Shown here one piece after another: positions 8,841 to 18,369 of a stretch of 64,000 nt of DNA (positions within the stretch are counted from its first letter, which is position 1; every line of letters starts with the position of its first letter). The stretch is from the NCBI GenBank assembly GCA_963850425.1, contig CAWKLF010000007.1, positions 620,001 to 684,000 on the forward strand, in the 5' to 3' direction. A model generated the notes under the pieces. That model did not search any database. It had not been told where the DNA came from and saw only the letters and a program-made list of their open reading frames with translations. This DNA is from Gp1-AA133 sp963850425 (GTDB taxonomy: Bacteria; Acidobacteriota; Terriglobia; Terriglobales; Acidobacteriaceae). The translations under genes were made by a program, and so were the position numbers.

Positions 8841-11216
8841 CTATACGCCTATCCGCCTGGGATCGTCCTCGGCAAGTTTTTCTTCAACCGGTTCCAACGT
8901 CGTCTCGATGTGCACGCGCTGAGGATCAGAGGAAAACAACTCGGTTTTTCCGGTTGTTTCTGTGACTTCGATGAAAGCCAGCAGGCTGTCGCCCGTGACG
9001 ACGCGACGACCTTTCAGGTCGGCGTAACTGCCGCCACACATGATCAGACTCCGTTGCTCTTGATCTCGGTTGTATGCCGAGTATAGAAAGTAGGCATCGC
9101 TTCCCCAATCACCGATTGCCCACGCCTTACCGGGATCGCCAAAAAAGAACCAGTGCTCTTCTTTATCGCGCCTGTAGCGATACGCACAAACGCGCGTATT
9201 GGAGGCCATTCTTTCCAGGCGGCCGATTCGCTCGCTCGCAATGGGCAGCAAAAGCGTCACAAACTCCGCCGGAAGCTCTGCAACCTTACCAAACGTTACC
9301 ACCATCGTTCTTTCCTGGCGCCCATAGACAGGAGACCAGATACCCCGCTGGGCACTTTGTGACCAGCCATGTCCCTCCGTAGTAATCAGCCCCAGACTCT
9401 GGCTTCCGGTTCCGAACACGTAATCCTTGGCGGAAGTCGGGGAAAGCCCCGGGCCAAGGCGCCAAGACACCTCAAGCTGGTGTGCCCCGTGACCGGTTGC
9501 GAGATCGCGAACCAGCCAGAATTGTTGTTTGCGATGAAAGACCCATCGCGCATGTTCGACTGGCGAAGGCAGCCGCCGGTAGCCATCGTGGGTCCCGACA
9601 AAAAGATCGAACCGTTCTCCAACGACCCATCGCTCCGCCTTCACCGTGGGCAGGTCCCGCCAGGCAAAAGGCGGAACGCCTTGGGCCTGATCGCGTTCAT
9701 CCACGCGCAAGGTGTTGTGCGCAGCTGTCCCGCGGAAAAAGTTCCTGTCCGCGTGTGTGTCGCCAACATATTCCAGAGTGCCAGGGTCCATCAACAGAGT
9801 TTCGCCACCGCCGACCAGGTGAATACTCAAAGCGTCCGCATGACCGTGGCCCGCGTTCCCCGGCCCCTGGGGACCAGCGTCGATCACGAGTTGCTGCCCA
9901 GTTTCGGGGTCCGCCATCAGGTAAAACCCGCTGTCCTTCAGAGCGACCGATGCTCCGGAAGGCTCCTGACTTCGTAATTCCTCGAACTTCCGCAGTCCCT
10001 CGGCGCCGAGCAGCCAGAGCGTTTCTTCCCGCGGACTGCCGGCAATGAACTTGAAATCCCCGCGCTGGTAGAGGACAGCGCCCGTGCTCAGAGGATCGAG
10101 TAAATGATGAGAGCGGTTGCGTCCCGGGTCAAACAATCTGCCCCCATCGTCGTCTCCAATGCTGGGAACCACGCCCGCTCGGCCGAACAGGCAAAGCGCA
10201 TCCAGCATTTTAACCAGCGTGGAGTCGTACTCCGCTGGGATCTGCACCTCATTGAGCGCAGCCAAGATCCGCGCGTGCAGAAAAAAATCGAGAGCGTACA
10301 CATGGTAGTAAGTCGCTTGCTCGAAGTAGAAGCCATCAGTCCGAACCTGCTTGCGGGCCGCTTCCAATACGATCTCCCACCCGCGCTCCTTCCATCGTCG
10401 TGCTCTTGGCAGTTCGGGAAACAATATGCCCAGAAAGAAAAGAGCAACCCCTTCCCCAAGTAAATGCGTGTTCGGCGAGAAATAGGTCGAAAGGTAAGTC
10501 TCGATGTGCCGCCCCGATAAAGCCAGCGCCTTCATCCACTCCGACCGGATGTCCGCCGTCATCTCCTCGGAGTGCTGCATCAGAAAATAGGCCCAGATCC
10601 ACGACAGGCTGCGAAAGGCAACCTCCAAACTGCTCGCCCAGTTCATGCCGTTCGGATAAGGGTTTGCCGCACGCCAGTGCTTCCACTGGCTGAGGATTTC
10701 GCGAGTGTAGCGTGGGTCGCCGGTGAAACAGTAGGCCTTGGCAAGCGTCACAAGATGCTGATGGCGGTTTAGTTCCCACGTTATTTTTGCGTCGCCGACT
10801 TCCAGGAAGTCCAGATACTTGATTTTGAACGCCGCCCTGTGCGGGCCCTGTTTACCATGAACCAGGTCGAGATGCCAATCAATCTGCCGCCCGTAGTCGA
10901 GATTCTCATAGCCCAACAAGTCAAAGTGATGCTGCAGGATCCTCTCCGCATTGGCGACAATCGCGGCCGCCATAGACGGATATCGGAGCTTCCACATTTC
11001 CGCAAGTGCCGGGGCTTCTGCCCGCGAAAAGAAGAACCGGCCCCGCGGTTCCGTCAGGACTTCGTGCGGGGCCACGGCCGTGAAATCGTAGCCGCGGCTG
11101 GACCGGTACGCATCAACCCGCGCATGGACTTGCTGCGACACGCGGTCCACAACCTCATCTTTGCTCATGGAGCGAAGTTTCGTGAGGCGACGAGCCCATT
11201 TGGATTGCGTGCTCAC
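8841..11216 (-). CDS. Heparinase II/III family protein (alginate lyase-like fold)
   Basis: This 791-residue protein has the alpha-toroid plus beta-sheet layout of heparinase II/III proteins. The helical part, about 60-400, contains NTHLLGEG (249-256) and QATYYHVYALD (300-310), which include the usual catalytic Asn/His and Tyr. The C-terminal beta-rich part has GHGHADALS (456-464) and AAHNTLRVD further on, supplying metal and substrate histidines. Known members cleave uronic-acid-containing and often sulfated polysaccharides. No signal peptide is visible, so it may act in the cytoplasm or be exported by another route. A GTG start overlaps the stop of the upstream glycosyltransferase by 4 bases. 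It may trim or turn over the EPS made here. Confidence 0.87.
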   Translation of the reverse strand: MSTQSKWARRLTKLRSMSKDEVVDRVSQQVHARVDAYRSSRGYDFTAVAPHEVLTEPRGRFFFSRAEAPALAEMWKLRYPSMAAAIVANAERILQHHFDLLGYENLDYGRQIDWHLDLVHGKQGPHRAAFKIKYLDFLEVGDAKITWELNRHQHLVTLAKAYCFTGDPRYTREILSQWKHWRAANPYPNGMNWASSLEVAFRSLSWIWAYFLMQHSEEMTADIRSEWMKALALSGRHIETYLSTYFSPNTHLLGEGVALFFLGILFPELPRARRWKERGWEIVLEAARKQVRTDGFYFEQATYYHVYALDFFLHARILAALNEVQIPAEYDSTLVKMLDALCLFGRAGVVPSIGDDDGGRLFDPGRNRSHHLLDPLSTGAVLYQRGDFKFIAGSPREETLWLLGAEGLRKFEELRSQEPSGASVALKDSGFYLMADPETGQQLVIDAGPQGPGNAGHGHADALSIHLVGGGETLLMDPGTLEYVGDTHADRNFFRGTAAHNTLRVDERDQAQGVPPFAWRDLPTVKAERWVVGERFDLFVGTHDGYRRLPSPVEHARWVFHRKQQFWLVRDLATGHGAHQLEVSWRLGPGLSPTSAKDYVFGTGSQSLGLITTEGHGWSQSAQRGIWSPVYGRQERTMVVTFGKVAELPAEFVTLLLPIASERIGRLERMASNTRVCAYRYRRDKEEHWFFFGDPGKAWAIGDWGSDAYFLYSAYNRDQEQRSLIMCGGSYADLKGRRVVTGDSLLAFIEVTETTGKTELFSSDPQRVHIETTLEPVEEKLAEDDPRRIGV

Positions 11217-12427
11217 AGCCTAATTCTTCTCCTGCCACGATCCAACAGTTCTGTATACAACATGTCCACTTCTCGAATCAGCCGCTCGAAGCTGTAATTC
11301 TCCACCGCGATTTTCTGTCCGCTCGCGGCCATCCGGCGCGCCAACTCCGGATCCCGCAGCAGACGTAACAAAGCAGCTGCCAGCTTTTCCGAATTCTCCG
11401 GTGGGACGAGCAATCCAGTAACCCCATCCTCCACCAGTTCCGCGTTGCCTCCGACCCGGCTTGCAATCGTCGGCAACCCGGCAGCCATATATTCGAGTAC
11501 GGCATTCGGAAGGCCTTCGGCGCGCGAAGGCAGAACCGCGATGTCGCAACTGGCCAGCACATCCGGGATGTCGCCCCGGCGCCCAAGGAACTTGAAGTTG
11601 GATTGCATTCCCAGTTTCCCCACCTGTGCTTGAAACACCGGCCTGGCATCGCCGTCACCCGCAAACACAAACTGGGTCTGCGGAAATTCCTGCAACACCG
11701 TGGGGGCGGCGGCAATGAGCCACGGATGCCCCTTCACATCGGTGTGCATGTTCCCCACCAGCACAACCAGTTTCTGATTCTCCATGCCGGGAAACAGGCG
11801 CGCGCGATCTCGCTTGGCACGCTGAAACTTTGCCGTGTCTACGCCATTGTGGATCACCCGCAGTTTCTCGGGCGCAAACCCGTCCTCGGCAATCAAAGCG
11901 TCCCGGATGGGCGTTGCATTCGCAAGCACAACGCTCGAGAGGTTCTGGATCCTTCGCAGCCACTTACGCTTGGCGCCCTTGTACCAGTCAAAGTTCGCGA
12001 GATCGCGCCGGCTTGAGATGATCGCTGGCACTCTTGCCATTCGCGCCGCCAGAACACCCATCAGGTTCGACCACAAGTCGTGCGTGTGCACGACTTCGAA
12101 TCTCTCTCGTCGCAGATGCCCTGCAAGCCGCACCAGTTGGTAGATCCCCGCCGGCGTGTCCAGCCCGCCCGACGGATGGAATTCGCGAACCGCCACCGGC
12201 GATCCCTTCAGCTTTTCCAGCAAGGGACCCTTCGCTCGCAAGCAGGCCAGAGTCACGTCGTACTTTGAAACCGGCAACCGCAATGCCAACTCGACTGCCT
12301 GCGTTTCTGTGCCCCCCACCTCCAGAGAGTCCAGGAGGTAGAAAACCTTCCGGCGGGGACGCCGCGCGGGGGTGCCCGCCGCTTTCAAAAGCGAATCCGA
12401 CGCTGGGGCCCCTTGCATCTCACCCAT
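11213..12427 (-). CDS. Glycosyltransferase family 4
   Basis: This 404-residue GT-B protein has the N-terminal donor/acceptor segment LEVGGTETQAVELALRL and the C-terminal EX7E motif in AEGLPNAVLEYMAAGLP, near residue 310. It should be a retaining enzyme using an activated sugar to extend the lipid-linked repeat unit at the cytoplasmic membrane. It is the first gene of a three-gene minus-strand operon with the heparinase-like and amidotransferase genes, all overlapping or nearly so. The sugar specificity cannot be judged. Confidence 0.9.
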   Translation of the reverse strand: MGEMQGAPASDSLLKAAGTPARRPRRKVFYLLDSLEVGGTETQAVELALRLPVSKYDVTLACLRAKGPLLEKLKGSPVAVREFHPSGGLDTPAGIYQLVRLAGHLRRERFEVVHTHDLWSNLMGVLAARMARVPAIISSRRDLANFDWYKGAKRKWLRRIQNLSSVVLANATPIRDALIAEDGFAPEKLRVIHNGVDTAKFQRAKRDRARLFPGMENQKLVVLVGNMHTDVKGHPWLIAAAPTVLQEFPQTQFVFAGDGDARPVFQAQVGKLGMQSNFKFLGRRGDIPDVLASCDIAVLPSRAEGLPNAVLEYMAAGLPTIASRVGGNAELVEDGVTGLLVPPENSEKLAAALLRLLRDPELARRMAASGQKIAVENYSFERLIREVDMLYTELLDRGRRRIRL

Positions 12428-12723
12428 TGTACCGATGTCATCCCATTGAAACGCTTCAACTTAGTTACTAAAGAGTGATCATCCCCTTTGCAAAGTGAGG
12501 CGTGTACATTTAAATAGAATTGGTTTCTGCAAAGGCAACCGCAACCCATCGGAGCGTCAGCTTGAAGGGCGCGTTGATTCCTCGCCGCAATGTGCAACGA
12601 GCCTGCGAGGAGAAGCATCATTTCCCATATAATTGATACATAAGAAGTTATTGACTGTTTATTTTCGAGAATGCATTTCGTCGAAAAACACTCCCAGGAA
12701 CAGCGAAGGAAATTTGCACTGAT
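12428..12723. promoter_or_regulatory. Divergent control region between a GT4 operon and algD
   Basis: These 296 bases separate two diverging operons and are more AT-rich than their surroundings. TTAGTTACTAA (12461-12471) is a palindrome with a one-base centre, close to the GT4 start. Near algD lies an inverted repeat, TTTTCGA (12662-12668) and TCGAAAA (12681-12687), with a nested AATGCATT. TATAAT at 12628-12633 has no good -35 partner. No sigma54-type sequence was found here on either strand. No gene is visible. Confidence 0.4.
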
Positions 12724-14049
12724 ATGAGCCGTTCGATCAGCGTTTTCGGACTCGGTTATGTGGGCACGGTCACAGCTGCGTGCTTCGCCCACATGGGACA
12801 CAGGGTGATTGGGGTGGACCTCAGCCCAACCAAGGTGGAAGCGATGGCCGCGGGGCGCAGCCCTATCGTTGAGCCGCGTGTCGGAACGCTGATCTCTGAA
12901 ATGCACGCCGCCGGGCGACTGAATGCGACTTCGGATTCGACGTCGGCCGTCATGAACTCCGAGATCTCGTTTTTATGCGTCGGCACTCCGAGCCTGCGCA
13001 ATGGAAAACTCGACTTGGGACACATCGAGCCAGTTTGCCGTGAGATTGGCGAGATCCTGAAAAACAAGACTGCCTTTCATTTGGTCGTGTTACGCAGCAC
13101 GGTGTTACCCGGAACGGCCGAGACCATCGTGGTTCCGGCTCTGGAGCGTGCCAGCGGCAAGAAAATGGACAAGGATTTCGGCGTTTGCGTGAACCCGGAA
13201 TTCATGCGCGAAGGTACCGCAGTAGCGGATTTTCTGGAGCCGGCCATGACCATCATTGGCGCGGCCGATGCCTATCACAGCGGCATGCTACGCGAGATTT
13301 ACAAATGGGCTCCCGGCCGCATTTTCGAAACATCTTTCCGGGCCGCTGAAATGACCAAGTACGTCTGCAACGCCTGGCATGCGGTGAAGGTCTCGTTTGC
13401 AAACGAGGTCGGCACGCTGGCGAAGGAATTGGGAGTTGATGCAGAAGCGGTCGTCGAAATTTTCACGGCCGACACAAAGCTCAACATCTCATCCACTTAC
13501 CTCAAGCCGGGCTTCTCATTCGGGGGATCGTGCCTGCCCAAAGACGTCCGCGCCTTGAACTATCGAGCCAAGGAATTGGATCTGGAGCTACCGCTGTTCC
13601 AGTCGATTATGCCGAGCAACGACGAGCACCTGGAAAGGGCCGTCGAGATGGTGCTTGCCACCGGCAAAAGAAAAATCGCCCTGTTGGGATTGAGCTTTAA
13701 GGCCGCCACTGACGATCTGCGCGAGAGTCCGCAAGTGCAGCTTGCCAAACGTCTGCTGGGTGAAGGCCGCGAGCTGAAAATCTGGGACGACAACGTTTCT
13801 CTCGGCCACCTGATCGGGTCGAACCGCCAGTACATCGACGAAGTGATTCCCCACGTTGGCTCCCTGCTCTGCCCCGATCTTGAGACCGCCCTGGCACAGG
13901 CGGAGGTCATTGTGATCGCTACGCGGGGCATCGATCGCGGAGTATTGACCCGGCAAATTCGCACGGGCCAGATCGTCATCGACCTGGTGAACCTCGAGAA
14001 ATCGCGCCGCATGCAGTACAACGGTTCCTACGAAGGCATCTGCTGGTAA
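12724..14049 (+). CDS. algD: GDP-mannose 6-dehydrogenase (AlgD-like nucleotide-sugar dehydrogenase)
   Basis: This 441-residue protein oxidises the C6 of a nucleotide sugar to a uronic acid in two NAD-dependent steps. The N-terminal Rossmann motif is GLGYVGTVTA (residues about 9-18). The central domain has the catalytic cysteine in GGSCLPKDVRALNYRA, and the C-terminal domain has GLSFKAATDDLRESP. Many segments closely match Pseudomonas AlgD from memory, including SPIVEP, CVGTPS, RSTVLPGT and the C-terminal EGICW. This favours GDP-mannose over UDP-glucose as substrate. The product would be GDP-mannuronic acid, a donor for a uronate-containing EPS. A glycosyltransferase gene follows after 7 bases. 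Confidence 0.88.
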   Translation: MSRSISVFGLGYVGTVTAACFAHMGHRVIGVDLSPTKVEAMAAGRSPIVEPRVGTLISEMHAAGRLNATSDSTSAVMNSEISFLCVGTPSLRNGKLDLGHIEPVCREIGEILKNKTAFHLVVLRSTVLPGTAETIVVPALERASGKKMDKDFGVCVNPEFMREGTAVADFLEPAMTIIGAADAYHSGMLREIYKWAPGRIFETSFRAAEMTKYVCNAWHAVKVSFANEVGTLAKELGVDAEAVVEIFTADTKLNISSTYLKPGFSFGGSCLPKDVRALNYRAKELDLELPLFQSIMPSNDEHLERAVEMVLATGKRKIALLGLSFKAATDDLRESPQVQLAKRLLGEGRELKIWDDNVSLGHLIGSNRQYIDEVIPHVGSLLCPDLETALAQAEVIVIATRGIDRGVLTRQIRTGQIVIDLVNLEKSRRMQYNGSYEGICW

Positions 14050-14056
14050 CGCCGCG

Positions 14057-15301
14057 ATGAAGATCTTGTGGGTGAAGACGGGCAAGATTCTTCCGCTCGA
14101 TACCGGCGGCAAGCTGCGTACCTACAACATCCTTCGCCATCTCTCGGCGAACCACGAACTCACCTACCTTTCTTACTACGACGGCGCACGCGATGAATCC
14201 TACGAACGTGAGGTCCCAACGCACATCCCGGGTACGATGATCGTGTACACACCGGGACAAAGCCTGACGGGCTTCAGGCGACACCTGGACTACCTGCGCC
14301 ACCTTACATGGCGTGCCCCGTACGCGGTGAGCAGATTTGCCAATACCCAGGTGCAACAACTCCTAAAGCAGTGGATAGCGCAACGCCGCTTCGATGTGGC
14401 AGTCTGTGATTTTCTCCACTGCACGCTGAACTTCCCGCGCGAGCTGGCCACGCCCACGGCATTGTTCCAGCACAATGTCGAGTCCATTCTTTGGAAACGA
14501 AAGGCTACAGTCGAACCCGCTTGGGTCGATCGAGCAGTTTTCAAACTCGAGTCGGCGAAAATGCTAAGGTTTGAACCCCAGCAGGTGCGCCGCTTCCACC
14601 ACGTGATTGCTGTGTCCGAGGCCGATCGCGAGGCGATGAGCAAGATGGTTGATCCATCTCATATCAGCGTGGTGCCGACGGGAGTCGATCTCAGTAAATA
14701 TCCCTACGACCCTACCCTTCGTCCACAGAGTGCCCTGGTGGTCTTTACGGGATCCATGGACTGGCAGCCAAACATTGATGGGGTGGAATTCTTCTGCAAT
14801 GAGATCTGGCCCCTGGTTCTGCGCAAAGTTCCACAAGCCCGCTTTCGCGTCGTGGGACGCGACCCGCATCCGCGCGTGAAGAAGCTGGCCTCGGAATCGG
14901 TGGAAGTGACGGGAAGCGTTCCGTCGATCCTCGATCACTTGCGCGAGGCCGCTGCCATCGTGGTGCCCCTGAGGATTGGCGGGGGAACGCGCATCAAAAT
15001 TTACGAGGGCATGGCGACGGGCAAGGCCACGGTCTCCACAACAGTGGGTGCCGAAGGTCTGGATGTCGAACATGGTCGCGACATTTTGCTGGAAGACTCG
15101 CCGCCTGACTTCGCAGAAGCGGTTGTGACTCTCTTGCAGAATGAGGAACTCCGCCGTCGCCTCGAAATCGGCGCGGTCATGACGGCCCGCAAATACGACT
15201 GGTCGGCCATCGCTCCGCGGTTTATCGAGGTTCTGCAAAAGACCATCGGAGCCGCGCAGGCGAAGGCGGTTATCCTCCGAACGGAAGAAACTAACGCCTA
15301 G
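14057..15301 (+). CDS. Glycosyltransferase family 4/1
   Basis: This 414-residue GT-B enzyme begins MKILWVKTGKILPLDTGGK, the usual N-terminal acceptor-side loop. The C-terminal part carries VVFTGSMDWQPNIDGVEFF and IGGGTRIKIYEGMATGKATV, which hold the nucleotide-sugar-binding residues. Similar proteins occur in exosortase-associated EPS loci, but the family is broad. It starts 7 bases after algD, so it may be the transferase using the uronate donor; that link is inference from gene order only. Confidence 0.88.
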   Translation: MKILWVKTGKILPLDTGGKLRTYNILRHLSANHELTYLSYYDGARDESYEREVPTHIPGTMIVYTPGQSLTGFRRHLDYLRHLTWRAPYAVSRFANTQVQQLLKQWIAQRRFDVAVCDFLHCTLNFPRELATPTALFQHNVESILWKRKATVEPAWVDRAVFKLESAKMLRFEPQQVRRFHHVIAVSEADREAMSKMVDPSHISVVPTGVDLSKYPYDPTLRPQSALVVFTGSMDWQPNIDGVEFFCNEIWPLVLRKVPQARFRVVGRDPHPRVKKLASESVEVTGSVPSILDHLREAAAIVVPLRIGGGTRIKIYEGMATGKATVSTTVGAEGLDVEHGRDILLEDSPPDFAEAVVTLLQNEELRRRLEIGAVMTARKYDWSAIAPRFIEVLQKTIGAAQAKAVILRTEETNA

Positions 15302-15711
15302 CCCCACCACTGCAGGCGTCCCTTTCGGCTCCATCAGGTTTACAAAATAGTCCCCCCGAATTGTGAATCAGAAGTACATGTCCTTCTGACTACGCGAATT
15401 AAAATCCGCTGGCAACGTTCCCGGCCCTGTGCGCAGCCATCGGCCCTCTCGCTCGCGGACCCACCTCAACATTGATTCTGCACTTGCAAAAACCCCGGGT
15501 TCTCGCGCATTGGGGACTCGCGATTCCGCTTCGTAACAAGTTACCCACCAAACCGCTTTCTAGGGGTTACTCAGAAATGACAAATGTACTTCTGTGTCTC
15601 AACGGTCCACTGCCCTAAGGTTATCTATGTGTTCAACAAACCGTTCTTTACATTGTCGGAGCCGGACTCGCAAGCGCTGAAGTCCCTCAAATACGTTACT
15701 GAGGATGTGTG
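15302..15711. promoter_or_regulatory. Long upstream region of the beta-helix exoprotein with several inverted repeats
   Basis: These 410 bases have no gene. TCAGAAG (15368-15374) and CTTCTGA (15383-15389) form a perfect 7-base inverted repeat. The 11-mer CAGAAGTACAT (15369-15379) recurs in reverse orientation at 15584-15594. GTAACAAGTTAC (15533-15544) is a palindrome with a two-base centre that resembles sites at 35485 and 40952, and another GTTAC half-site lies near 15566. No sigma54-type sequence was found. It is probably a regulator-rich promoter. Confidence 0.4.
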
Positions 15712-18354
15712 ATGTACATTCTGGCCCCCCGATCCAGAGCGCCCAAGAACTCTTCCGACCGCAACTCCATCAACCTTTATTTATCGGTATTCGTCATTGC
15801 CTTGCTGGCAATTGCAACCGGCTGCTCTTCGCTGAACGCTGGAGGGGCTGGTTCGACGAAGCCCCCGGATCCGATTGCGATTTCGGCGCAATTACCGGCA
15901 GCAACTGTCGGCGCCTCCTACAGCGCAGTCCTTTCCGTCAGCGGCGGATCTGCTCCGTATGCCTTCGCGGTGCGATCAGGAGCGCTGCCGCCCGGATTGA
16001 GCTTGAGTCCTTCGTCGGGATCTATTTCGGGTACGCCGAGTCGAACGGGTTCGTTTTCATTTATGGTTTCGGTTGCTGACCGATCACAGGCGGCCGAGGG
16101 CTTACGAAGTCTCACGATCGCTGTAACCAAACCGGTACCCATCGCACAGCAGATAAGCGTCGCTATTTCACCCGCGAGTTTTGCATTGGCCTCAGGCGCC
16201 AGCCACCAGTTTGCCGCTCAGGTCCTGAACGCGAGTTCGCCGGATGTAGCATGGTCCGCATCGGCCGGCGCTATCACCAGCACGGGACTTTACACGGCGC
16301 CGAATGCGAGCGCGGCGACCGCCGTGCAATTGATTGCCACCAGCAAGGCAGATCCTGGCAAGCGCGCTGTCGCAACCGTAAACGTCAGCGCGGCCGCCCC
16401 AGTTTCGCCTCTGAGCATGGCGAATACCAGCCTTCCCGAAGCTGTCGAAGGCACCCCCTATTCGGCAGCTCTTCGCGTTTCAGGCGGGACCGAGCCGTAC
16501 CACTGGAAGATCGCATCCGGCGCCCTGCCTGCTGGCTTTGTTCTCGACCCAGCAGACGGAACGATTAACGGCATCACCAGCCAGGACGGCGGCTTCCCAC
16601 TTACGGTTGAAGCCAGCGACGCCTCCGGTCAGAGCGTTACTCGCAAATTAGGTTTGAGTGTTACGCTCGGCGACGCCGCAAAGACCGACGGCCCGGCCGA
16701 ACTTCCGCGGATTTTCATGAAAAGTTCACTGGCCGACACACCTGCGCCTGGAGCCACCCACCAGGTGAAGACGAGTGCCGCCCTGATGACAGCCCTGAGT
16801 TCCGCAAAGTGCGGCGACACCATTGCCCTGCAGGCCGGCACAACCTTCAACGGTGTTTTCGTTCTTCCCGCCAAGAACTGCGACGACAACCACTGGATTG
16901 TGATTCGAACCAACGCACCCGACAGCGCTCTGCCCCCGGAGGGAAGCCGCTTGACTCCTTGCTATGCGGGGGTCGCCTCCTTGCCCGGACGCCCCTCGTT
17001 CGGATGTGCCAAGGCAAGCAATGTTCTTGCCAAAATCGCTTTTTCGAAGACCGGCAGCGGCCCACTGGTTTTGGCTGCCGGCGCGAACCATTATCGACTG
17101 CTGGGCCTGGAGATCACTCGAGACAAGCCCAAGGCGCTCGTCTATAACCTGATCATCTCGGAAAAGGATGGAACCTTCGATCACATTGTAGTCGACCGCT
17201 CCTGGCTGCATGGAACGGCGCAGGATGAAACGACCCGGGGAATGATGCTCTCTTCCGGGACCTACGTTGCCGTGGTCGATTCTTTCTTCTCTGATTTCCA
17301 TTGCATTGCCCTCACGGGTTCGTGCAGCGACTCGCAGGCGCTTAGCGGAGGCCTCGGATCCAACCCCATGGGTCCCTACAAAATCGTCAACAATTTCCTG
17401 GAAGCTGCCGGTGAAAATATTCTCTTCGGCGGCGGTGCGGCCGAGAAAAGTCCCGAAGACATTGAAGTCCGCCGTAATTTCCTTTACAAGCCGCTTATTT
17501 GGATGAAGGGACAACCCGGCTACGTCGGCGGACGGAATGGTCGACCGTTCGTCGTCAAGAATCTCTTCGAACTCAAGAATGCCGTGCGCGTGCTGTTCGA
17601 AGGCAACATCCTGGAAAATTCGTGGGGCGGCTTCAGCCAATCCGGATTTTCAATTTTGCTGACGCCCAAAAACCAGAAGGGCCGCTGCCCCATCTGCGTC
17701 GTGCACGACGTCACGATCCGCTACAACCTCATCAGTCATGCCGGCAACGGATTCCAAATTGCCAATGCCCAATCGATGCCAGGCGTGTTCTCGATGGGTA
17801 TGTGGAACGTCAGCATTCACGACGTGGTGATGGATGACATCAACGGCAAGACCTACGCCGGCGGTGGACATCTTTTCCAGCAGTCCAGCGGCAGTCATAT
17901 TTCGCCTCTGCACGACGTGTCCATCAACCATGTAACCGCATTCAAGAAGGACACTCGGACTGCGATGATGCTTGTCGGGGACAACAAGGCCTACGCGGGG
18001 ATGTATGGGTTCGTTTGGACCAACAATATTTTCAGCGGGAACGGCGGAATCGACACCACCGGCGGCGGCGCGGTGAATTGTGCTTATCGTATAGGCGCAC
18101 CGGCAGCCCTGCTGGCTAGCTGCTTTAAGAACTCCGAGTTTTCGCACAATGTACTGGTCGGTGCGACCAGCACTTGGCCGGCGGAAAACTACGTTCTCCC
18201 AACCGTCGCGGAAGTGAAGTTTGCCAGCTCCAAGGAATTGCTGGCGCACTACCAAATCCTGCCAACCAGTCCTTATGCTCACGCCGGCAGTGACGGCAAG
18301 GCGCCGGGAGCGGACGTGGCCGCGATAGCTGCGGCCGTGGCAGGCGTCCGGTAG
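15712..18354 (+). CDS. Secreted lipoprotein with Ig-like domains and a parallel beta-helix domain
   Basis: This 880-residue protein has a signal sequence ending in LAIATGC, with the lipid-attached Cys near residue 38. Next come two putative Ig (He_PIG-like) domains, about 50-140 and 230-315, each with the SGGxxPYxxxxxSGxLPxG pattern. Between them is a Big-2-like domain, about 148-228. Residues about 325-880 form a right-handed parallel beta-helix with repeated short strands and N-rich turns (IVNNFLEAAGENILFGGG, FEGNILENSW). This half is clearly paralogous to the protein encoded convergently at 18370-20145. Such domains often bind or cleave polysaccharides, but catalytic residues cannot be assigned. 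The ATG at 15712 follows AGGA by 6 bases. Confidence 0.75.
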   Translation: MYILAPRSRAPKNSSDRNSINLYLSVFVIALLAIATGCSSLNAGGAGSTKPPDPIAISAQLPAATVGASYSAVLSVSGGSAPYAFAVRSGALPPGLSLSPSSGSISGTPSRTGSFSFMVSVADRSQAAEGLRSLTIAVTKPVPIAQQISVAISPASFALASGASHQFAAQVLNASSPDVAWSASAGAITSTGLYTAPNASAATAVQLIATSKADPGKRAVATVNVSAAAPVSPLSMANTSLPEAVEGTPYSAALRVSGGTEPYHWKIASGALPAGFVLDPADGTINGITSQDGGFPLTVEASDASGQSVTRKLGLSVTLGDAAKTDGPAELPRIFMKSSLADTPAPGATHQVKTSAALMTALSSAKCGDTIALQAGTTFNGVFVLPAKNCDDNHWIVIRTNAPDSALPPEGSRLTPCYAGVASLPGRPSFGCAKASNVLAKIAFSKTGSGPLVLAAGANHYRLLGLEITRDKPKALVYNLIISEKDGTFDHIVVDRSWLHGTAQDETTRGMMLSSGTYVAVVDSFFSDFHCIALTGSCSDSQALSGGLGSNPMGPYKIVNNFLEAAGENILFGGGAAEKSPEDIEVRRNFLYKPLIWMKGQPGYVGGRNGRPFVVKNLFELKNAVRVLFEGNILENSWGGFSQSGFSILLTPKNQKGRCPICVVHDVTIRYNLISHAGNGFQIANAQSMPGVFSMGMWNVSIHDVVMDDINGKTYAGGGHLFQQSSGSHISPLHDVSINHVTAFKKDTRTAMMLVGDNKAYAGMYGFVWTNNIFSGNGGIDTTGGGAVNCAYRIGAPAALLASCFKNSEFSHNVLVGATSTWPAENYVLPTVAEVKFASSKELLAHYQILPTSPYAHAGSDGKAPGADVAAIAAAVAGVR

Positions 18355-18369
18355 CATCCGGAATTGTCG

